Positions 1 through 5,600 of a DNA stretch of 6,217 nucleotides are shown piece by piece (the first letter of the stretch is position 1; every line of letters begins with the position of its first letter). The translations under genes and the position numbers were made by a program. The notes beneath the pieces were generated by a model, which had not been told where the DNA came from, searched no databases, and saw only the letters and a program-made list of their open reading frames with translations. Source of the stretch: Desulfobacteraceae bacterium (GTDB lineage: Bacteria; Desulfobacterota; Desulfobacteria; Desulfobacterales; SURF-7); the NCBI GenBank assembly GCA_030618925.1, contig JAUXCK010000182.1, forward strand, positions 1 through 6,217. Reading direction: 5' to 3'.

Positions 1-922
1 TAAGAGGAATGCGATTATCGTGTTTCACAAATAACCGGGAGTAAAGGTTCATGCCGCAATAATCAAGGGGCTGATAAATTTTATCCATATCCCCCTGCGC
101 GATAGGAACATTCAAGGATGAAATCATATCAAGGATGTCTTCCGGATATGTCCCCAGCATTACCGGATCTGCATACCATCGGTTTAAAATGCCGTCCATT
201 CTCAGGGCGGCTGCCCGATCCTCTCTGGAATCGGTGGATGGGTGAATTGAAGGGATATTCAGAACGGTTCCGATCTCCGGATCTTTTGCTTCATTCCGCA
301 ATGCAATGACGGCTTCCCCATGCGCCAGATTAACATGATGCGCTATGGTAAAATAAGTGAGCGGTTCTTTGTTTCCAGGTGCATGACTGCCATAAACATA
401 ACCCAGAACCGTAAACATAGACGGCTCATTAAAAGTTGCCCACATCTTTAACCGATCGCCAAGTTTTTGCCCGACTGCAGCAGCATAGTCCGCAAAGCGC
501 GGGGCAATGTCTCGATTTTCCCAACCTCCCCCATCCTGAAGGGTCTGCGGCAGATCCCAATGATATAGCGTGGCCATGGGTGTGATCCCCGCGTCCATCA
601 ATTCATCTATAAGCCTGGAGTAGAAATCAACCCCTTTCTGATTGACCCTGCCCTTTCCATCCGGCATGATTCTCGGCCAGGAGATGGAAAACCTGTATGC
701 ACCGAGATTGAGCTTTTTCATCAACGCCACATCTTCCCTGTAGCGATGGTAATGATCACAGGCCTTATCACCGGTATCGTTGTTTTTAACATTGCCGGGT
801 GTGTGGGCAAACCTGTCCCATATGGATTCACCTTTTCCATTTTCCTGCCAGGCCCCTTCTATCTGATAAGCGGCTGTGGCAGCTCCCCACAGAAAATTAT
901 TCGGGAATTCAATTATTGACAA
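1..922 (-). CDS. GH1 family beta-glucosidase, N-terminal 307 codons (C-terminus beyond the left edge)
   Basis: Retaining glycoside hydrolase of family 1, which removes terminal beta-linked glucose (or a related sugar) from oligosaccharides or aryl glucosides. No signal peptide is seen, so it probably acts in the cytoplasm. The translation shows the GH1 hallmarks in order: FLWGAATAAYQIEG (residues 10-23, sugar-binding Gln20), YRFSISWPRIMP (76-87), LYHWDLPQTLQD (119-130, with His121 and Trp122), the acid/base motif TFNEP (163-167, catalytic Glu166 at 425-427), and DYCGMNLYSR near the left edge, equivalent to the family's NYY segment. The nucleophile motif (usually ITENG) lies outside the window, at about residue 350 of a typical 440-470 residue enzyme. 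The start is TTG at 920-922: an in-frame TAA lies four codons upstream, and the first in-frame ATG is residue 68, which would delete the first two motifs. It is transcribed divergently from the sulfatase maturase. Family assignment is very secure; the exact sugar is not. Confidence 0.96.
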   Translation of the reverse strand, partial: MSIIEFPNNFLWGAATAAYQIEGAWQENGKGESIWDRFAHTPGNVKNNDTGDKACDHYHRYREDVALMKKLNLGAYRFSISWPRIMPDGKGRVNQKGVDFYSRLIDELMDAGITPMATLYHWDLPQTLQDGGGWENRDIAPRFADYAAAVGQKLGDRLKMWATFNEPSMFTVLGYVYGSHAPGNKEPLTYFTIAHHVNLAHGEAVIALRNEAKDPEIGTVLNIPSIHPSTDSREDRAAALRMDGILNRWYADPVMLGTYPEDILDMISSLNVPIAQGDMDKIYQPLDYCGMNLYSRLFVKHDNRIPL

Positions 923-931
923 TGGTTTTGT

Positions 932-936
932 TCCTT
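932..936 (-). promoter_or_regulatory. Ribosome binding site that fixes the TTG start of the beta-glucosidase
   Basis: The minus strand reads AAGGA here, nine bases before TTG at 920-922. An in-frame TAA at 935-937 overlaps this site, so no upstream start is possible. Together these support the TTG initiation codon. Confidence 0.7.
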
Positions 937-964
937 AATTTATACCCCTTATTCAATCCATATC

Positions 965-994
965 AGTACAACCTGTTTTTCCGCCACCTGTCAA
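965..994 (-). promoter_or_regulatory. Candidate sigma70-type promoter for the beta-glucosidase
   Basis: On the minus strand a perfect TTGACA (989-994) is followed after 18 bases by TGTACT (965-970), a 4/6 match to TATAAT. Transcription would begin near 957 and give a leader of about 35 bases. The -35 element is strong and the -10 weak. This is pattern matching only. Confidence 0.35.
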
Positions 995-1048
995 GATAAA
1001 ATGTTTTTGTGTTGTGCCGGTTCCCTCTGCTGACAAAGGTCAAAATTT

Positions 1049-1068
1049 CCCGATTTGCCCCGATTTGC
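1049..1068. repeat. Two tandem copies of a 10-bp unit, CCCGATTTGC
   Basis: CCCGATTTGC occurs at 1049-1058 and again, without a gap, at 1059-1068. It lies in the intergenic region between the two divergent genes, upstream of both candidate promoters. One helical turn between copies would suit a protein bound to the same DNA face, so it may be an operator. It could also be chance or a small slippage duplication. Confidence 0.6.
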
Positions 1069-1109
1069 AAGGAAAAACCCGGTTTTCAAAACTAATAAAT
1101 AGGTTGCAA

Positions 1110-1138
1110 GTGACCTTATTTTAGTCAATACATATAAG
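1110..1138 (+). promoter_or_regulatory. Candidate sigma70-type promoter for the sulfatase maturase
   Basis: GTGACC (1110-1115, 4/6 match to TTGACA), a 17-base spacer, then TATAAG (1133-1138, 5/6 match to TATAAT). Transcription would start near 1145, about 37 bases before the ATG at 1182. The same TATAAG with 17-base spacing appears upstream of the large exported protein gene. Not proven. Confidence 0.35.
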
Positions 1139-1181
1139 GCCGGCAAAAAAAGAGGACCGGAAATAAAAAATATTTTTCATC

Positions 1182-2456
1182 ATGAGCAAACACAATTGCA
1201 ATATGCCATTTTCCCTTTTGATAAAGCCGGCTTCAGGCGACTGCAACTTGAGGTGCACCTATTGTTTTTATCTGGAGAAGGCGTCCCTGTATCCGCACAC
1301 AAAAATCCACCGCATGACTGAAACGACTCTGGAAAAACTCATTGCCGGATATATGCGGACAAAACAGTCCCGGTATACTTTTGGCTGGCAGGGGGGGGAG
1401 CCGACACTCATGGGTGTGGATTTTTTTAAAAAAGTGATCCGACTCCAGAAAAAATATGGGAAGACCGGCGATCTGGTTGCAAACGGACTGCAGACAAACG
1501 GTCCCCTGATAGACGATGCATTCGCGGCACATCTGGCAGAGTATCACTTCCTGGTGGGTGTCAGCCTGGATGGCCCTCCTGAAATACACAACACCTATAG
1601 AACCACGAAGACCGGACAACCCACCCATGACAGGGTCCTGAATGGAATAAATTGTCTCAAACGGCATGGCGTTGAATTTAATATTCTGATACTTGTTCAT
1701 TCTGCCAACGCAGGACGCCCTGCGGATGTCTATGATTACCTTGTAGACAATGATTTTCACTTTCATCAATATATCCCCTGCGTGGAGTGGGACAAGGCTG
1801 GAAATCCCGCTTCCTTTGCCATTACCGGGGAAGAATGGGGAAGATTTCTGTGTGACATTTTTGACAGATGGCTTGAGCGCAACCATACCCGGAAGATCTC
1901 AATTCGACATTTTGATTCAATTCTTGAATACCTGGTGTATGGCACACAGAATGTCTGTGTGATGGGAACAAATTGTAATTCCTATTTTCTAGTAGAACAC
2001 AATGGTGATGTATACCCTTGTGATTTTTTTGTCGAGCCTGACCTGAAAGTCGGAAATATTCTAACAAATGACTGGCACTCTATGCAGAAATCAACCGTCT
2101 ATAGGGAGTTCGGCTTAATGAAGCGCCAATATCATGTTAAATGCGGGACATGCGAGTTCATCGACCTGTGTCAGGGTGACTGCACAAAGCATCGGCATCC
2201 CGCTGGAAGCGACCCGGCAGCTCTCAGCCGGCTCTGCGATGGATGGAAAATTTTTTACAGGCATACTATAAATACATTCACGCATATTGCTCAGGAGATA
2301 AAACAAGAAAACGCGATAATGGAACAACAGCAGAGAAGGCACAATACCGGATTGGCGCCGCCTGACACTGGAAAGTTGCAAAAAATCGGCCGGAACATGT
2401 CATGCCCCTGCGGAAGCGGAAAAAAGTATAAGAGATGTTGCGAAGGAAGCACCTGA
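1182..2456 (+). CDS. Anaerobic sulfatase-maturing enzyme (radical SAM/SPASM formylglycine synthase) with a SEC-C tail
   Basis: Radical SAM enzyme that oxidises the active-site Cys or Ser of sulfatases to formylglycine without oxygen, in the cytoplasm before export. The SAM [4Fe-4S] motif CNLRCTYC gives Cys21, Cys25 and Cys28; WQGGEP (69-74) is the SAM-binding GGEP motif; VSLDGPPEIH (127-136) is also typical. Eight further cysteines at 259, 265, 280, 321, 324, 330, 334 and 352 have the spacing I recall for the two auxiliary clusters of the Clostridium perfringens enzyme. Asp281, just after Cys280, matches its catalytic Asp277. Residues 353-402 form a linker, followed by a SEC-C motif (Cys408, Cys410, Cys419, Cys420). 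The length of 424 exceeds the roughly 370-residue core because of this tail. ATG 1182 is the first start after an in-frame TAA at 1164 but has no close Shine-Dalgarno site (AGAGGA lies 25 bases away). ATG 1203 (MPFSLLIKPAS) aligns equally well with the family N-terminus. No sulfatase is in the window, so its substrate lies elsewhere. Confidence 0.95.
   Translation: MSKHNCNMPFSLLIKPASGDCNLRCTYCFYLEKASLYPHTKIHRMTETTLEKLIAGYMRTKQSRYTFGWQGGEPTLMGVDFFKKVIRLQKKYGKTGDLVANGLQTNGPLIDDAFAAHLAEYHFLVGVSLDGPPEIHNTYRTTKTGQPTHDRVLNGINCLKRHGVEFNILILVHSANAGRPADVYDYLVDNDFHFHQYIPCVEWDKAGNPASFAITGEEWGRFLCDIFDRWLERNHTRKISIRHFDSILEYLVYGTQNVCVMGTNCNSYFLVEHNGDVYPCDFFVEPDLKVGNILTNDWHSMQKSTVYREFGLMKRQYHVKCGTCEFIDLCQGDCTKHRHPAGSDPAALSRLCDGWKIFYRHTINTFTHIAQEIKQENAIMEQQQRRHNTGLAPPDTGKLQKIGRNMSCPCGSGKKYKRCCEGST
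2388..2447 (+). other. SEC-C zinc-binding motif at the C-terminus of the sulfatase maturase
   Basis: Residues 403-422 contain CPCGSGKKYKRCC, the signature first described at the SecA C-terminus, with Zn ligands Cys408, Cys410, Cys419 and Cys420 (the last may be His in other members). A Gln-rich linker (EQQQRR, 381-386) joins it to the catalytic core. In SecA this motif binds zinc, SecB and ribosomes. A role here in finding nascent sulfatases would be inference. Confidence 0.88.
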
Positions 2457-2505
2457 AATTTACCCGCCACTGCCATCATGACCCAGACAGTTTAGAAGAT
2501 CGGTC

Positions 2506-2534
2506 TTGCCTTGTTTTTTAATATGGTTTATAAG
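2506..2534 (+). promoter_or_regulatory. Candidate sigma70-type promoter for the exported subtilase-like gene
   Basis: TTGCCT (2506-2511, 4/6 match to TTGACA), a 17-base spacer, and TATAAG (2529-2534, 5/6 match to TATAAT). Transcription would start near 2541, about 48 bases before the ATG. This suggests that the large gene can be transcribed apart from the maturase 132 bp upstream. Pattern match only. Confidence 0.38.
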
Positions 2535-2574
2535 AAATTAAATGCTTCACCACTGATGTCAGATCATGAAAAAT

Positions 2575-2578
2575 GGAG
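2575..2578 (+). promoter_or_regulatory. Shine-Dalgarno site for the exported subtilase-like gene
   Basis: GGAG lies ten bases before ATG 2589. An in-frame ATG at 2556 lacks such a site and would put eleven mostly polar residues ahead of the signal peptide, so 2589 is preferred. Confidence 0.6.
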
Positions 2579-2588
2579 ATTTATAGAA

Positions 2589-2663
2589 ATGAAGAATCGA
2601 TCTATTTTAATTCTTTTGACTTTTTTGTGTTGCCTGATCGTTTTTCTAACTGACGCCCTGGGC
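2589..2663 (+). other. Sec signal peptide of the subtilase-like protein
   Basis: Residues 1-25 show a basic start (MKNR), a hydrophobic core from Ile6 to Leu20, and a likely signal peptidase I site after ALG (Ala23-Leu24-Gly25, before Glu26). Two cysteines (14, 15) sit inside the hydrophobic core, but no proper lipobox precedes them, so I do not call a lipoprotein. Confidence 0.8.
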
Positions 2664-5600
2664 GAAGTCCCCTACCCTTCAGCGCCCGCGAATGTTGATG
2701 CAAATAAATATGAGGAATACTGTTTTCTTGACAGCGAAAACCCTGTTTACCCGGCGAACTATACCGGGAGCGATGTATGGAAATATTCATCAAAAGCGCC
2801 TGAAGGCTCACCATTTCTGAATGATCCCAGAGAACTAAACGGTGTTACCGGGATGAGTGTCGACAAGGCCTGGGAGATCACCACCGGAAGACCCGATGTG
2901 GTCATTGCGGTCATCGACAGCGGAATCAGGTGGCGTCAGCCGAATATCGCCAACAAATTCTTTCTCAACAGGGACGAACTCCCTCTGCCTCAAAACAGTG
3001 CCTTTTATGACAAAAACCAGGATGGTGTATTCAACATGGAAGATTATGCAGAAGACCAAAGGGTTTTTGACTGGAACGAAAACGGTGTGAAAGACCCGGA
3101 AGATCTCATCCACGTCTTTTCTGACAACATTGATGATGATCAAAACGGCTACACAGATGACATCTGCGGATGGGATATGGTGGATGATGACAATGACCCC
3201 TATGATGATGTCGACTATGGGCATGGCACGGGTGAGTCTCAAGATTCATGTGGCGAAGCCTATTCCAGCAGCAATGCACACTTCCCGGGTACCTGTCCCA
3301 ACTGCATGATCCTGCCGATTCGGGTGGGCTTAAGCTTTATGGCCGAGGACATGAGCTTTGGAAGGGCTGTGGTTTTTGCTGTGGACAGTGGAGCAGATGT
3401 GGTGCAGGAGGCATTGGGCACCATCAGCGGTTCTTCATTGTCTCAAAACGCCATTCATTATGCGGTTGCCAATAACGTCCCCATTATCGCTTCAGCAGCA
3501 GACGAGTCCAGCATGCACCAGAACCTGCCGGCTGCCCACGAACATACCATCAATTTGAATTCAGTCACTAAATTTGAAAGTGGCATGACGCCGGAATCCT
3601 ACCTCTATTTAAATGGGTGCACAAACTATGGCGGAAATATCGCCGTCGCCGTGTCGTCGACTTCATGCTCCTCTGAAGCAGTGGGTCGGGGAGCCGGGAT
3701 TGCCGGGCTGATCATTTCTGCTGCAAAAAATGAAATGGCCAGGGGAAATTTATCAAAAGACCTGACTGCCAATGAGATCAAGCAAATCATCACCATGAGT
3801 GCGGATGACATCGATTTTAGTAAAAATTACCGGGTCAATTACCCTGTTTTCAGTACCCGGCGGTTTCAATCCGGGCCTGGCTGGGACCAGTACTTTGGAT
3901 ACGGCCGTGTAAATGCCCAAAAGGCCGTGCAGATTGTGTCTGAGCATAGAATTCCACCAGAGGCGGATATTACCGCGCCATTGTGGTTTGACACTCTGGA
4001 TCCAAAATTTACACCAAGCGTCGATATCACAGGCCGTGTGGCAAACAAAAGAGGCGGTTCCTACACATATGTGATGGAGTTTGGACGTGGAATCCAGCCC
4101 ACAGGATCGGAATGGAAAAGAATATACCAATCAGGAATTCTGGATGCGCCCCGGAAAGGTGTGCTGGCCACATGGAATATCAAATCTTTTCTGGATGATG
4201 TGTCTTTTCCGCCAAACGAAATAAATGAGTTTACGTTTACCATACGGGTCACGGTCATAGATCAGGACCACCCCGACAGGAGAGCCGAGAGCCGAAAAAC
4301 AGTGTACCTGCACCATGATCCCCAGCTAAAAAACGGGTTTCCAAAAAACCTGGGAAGCAGTGGTGAGGCCCCGGTCATCATGACCGACCTTGATGGGGAT
4401 AACATTGAAGACATGATCGTACCCACCACCGATGGTTTGATATATGCGCTAAAAGCGGATGGAACAGCCCTTGTGGGATGGCCAGTGCACACAGATCTGC
4501 TGGCACACCGCTACGACGGCTCAAGAGCCTACCGGTCCGGAGCCATTGATGCATCCATATTTGAAGCCATTGGTTTCGGCGGCATCGCTGTTGGAGATCT
4601 GGACCGGGACGGTGATCCCGAAGTGGTGGCATCTTCCCTGTACGGAAAAATCTATGTGTGGGAGCATGATGGAAGAATGCGTGACGGGTTTCCGGTGACC
4701 CTTTTCCCCCCCTATTCCCTGAACCCCGATTTTACAGGCAACGATCAAACCGATGCCAGAGACAAATATAATAGACGGCTTTTTGGCGTTGTATCAGCCC
4801 CTGTGCTTGAAGACATGGACATGGACGGCCGCCTGGACATTATTTGTGCTGCCCTGGACAATCATGTGTATGTCTGGGATGCTGACGGACAACTGTTGCC
4901 CGGGTGGCCGGTTCTGGTGATTGATGACAGCCGGTTTGAGGTGGTGGATGACGTTACCCACAGGATCCGTGCGAGATACCCGGAAAGCACGTGTTACACC
5001 GGCAAAATTGTTTCAACACCTGCTGTGGGTGATATCGACAATGACGGATTTCCTGAAATTGTCGTCGGAACCAATGAACAATACAGGGAACCCATGAATG
5101 TATCTACGCTGTCCCCCATCATCGACATCCTGATCAGCCTGGAGGTTTTGAGCGACATGGGAAATGCAAGGGTTTACGCGTTACACCATGATGGGGAAAA
5201 TCATGAAGGAGGCCCCTTTGTTGATGGATGGCCGGTAAAAATTGCGCTGTTAATGACCGAACTGCTCCCGTATGTGGGAAGCGGCATCCCGGGTGCGCCC
5301 ATCATGGCCGATGTGGATCATGATGGCACCCTGGAAGTTGCCGTTTTATCAACCGTAGGACCCGTATATCTCTTAAACGGAGATGGTACTTCATATTACG
5401 GCACAGATTATGCCGGTGACCCTCATGCCATGAGGGTCACAACCCTTCCTGGAATGGGCATTGACCTGCCGACGATCCCGGCAATGGGATCCCCATTGTT
5501 TGCCGACCTGTCAGGAGACGGCAACCTTTCGTGTATCGCACCGTCCGCAGGGTTAAGGAAGCTGATTGACGTTAATCTGGCAGGGGAGCAAATAAATAAT

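Noticed and set aside
1233..1886. A 217-codon open frame on the minus strand
   Set aside because: It lies wholly inside the sulfatase maturase, which has full family motifs, and the antisense product shows no recognisable domain.
2496..2519. Possible terminator after the maturase gene: AAGA/TCTT stem with a nearby run of six T
   Set aside because: The stem is only four A/T-rich pairs and the T-run lies six bases beyond it. The same bases overlap a better promoter match for the next gene.
2556..2588. Alternative in-frame ATG at 2556 for the subtilase-like gene
   Set aside because: It has no Shine-Dalgarno site and would add polar residues before a good signal peptide; ATG 2589 has GGAG at suitable spacing.
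2835..3242. A 135-codon open frame on the minus strand, rich in Val and Ile
   Set aside because: It is antisense to the Asp-rich part of the subtilase-like gene: GAT/GAC codons read backwards give ATC/GTC, which explains its hydrophobic composition.
3294..3333. Possible sulfatase-type C/S-x-P-x-R target motif in the subtilase-like protein (CPNCMILPIR), which could make it a maturase substrate
   Set aside because: The residue two before the Pro is Ile, not Cys or Ser. The segment is the common subtilase strand ILPVRV, so no modification site is present.
3240..3560. Overlapping plus-strand open frames at 3248-3475 and 3358-3558, which could suggest a frameshift in the large gene
   Set aside because: The main frame stays open through this stretch and keeps recognisable subtilase segments (CPNCMILPIRVG, FAVDSGADVVQEALG), so these are out-of-frame shadows.
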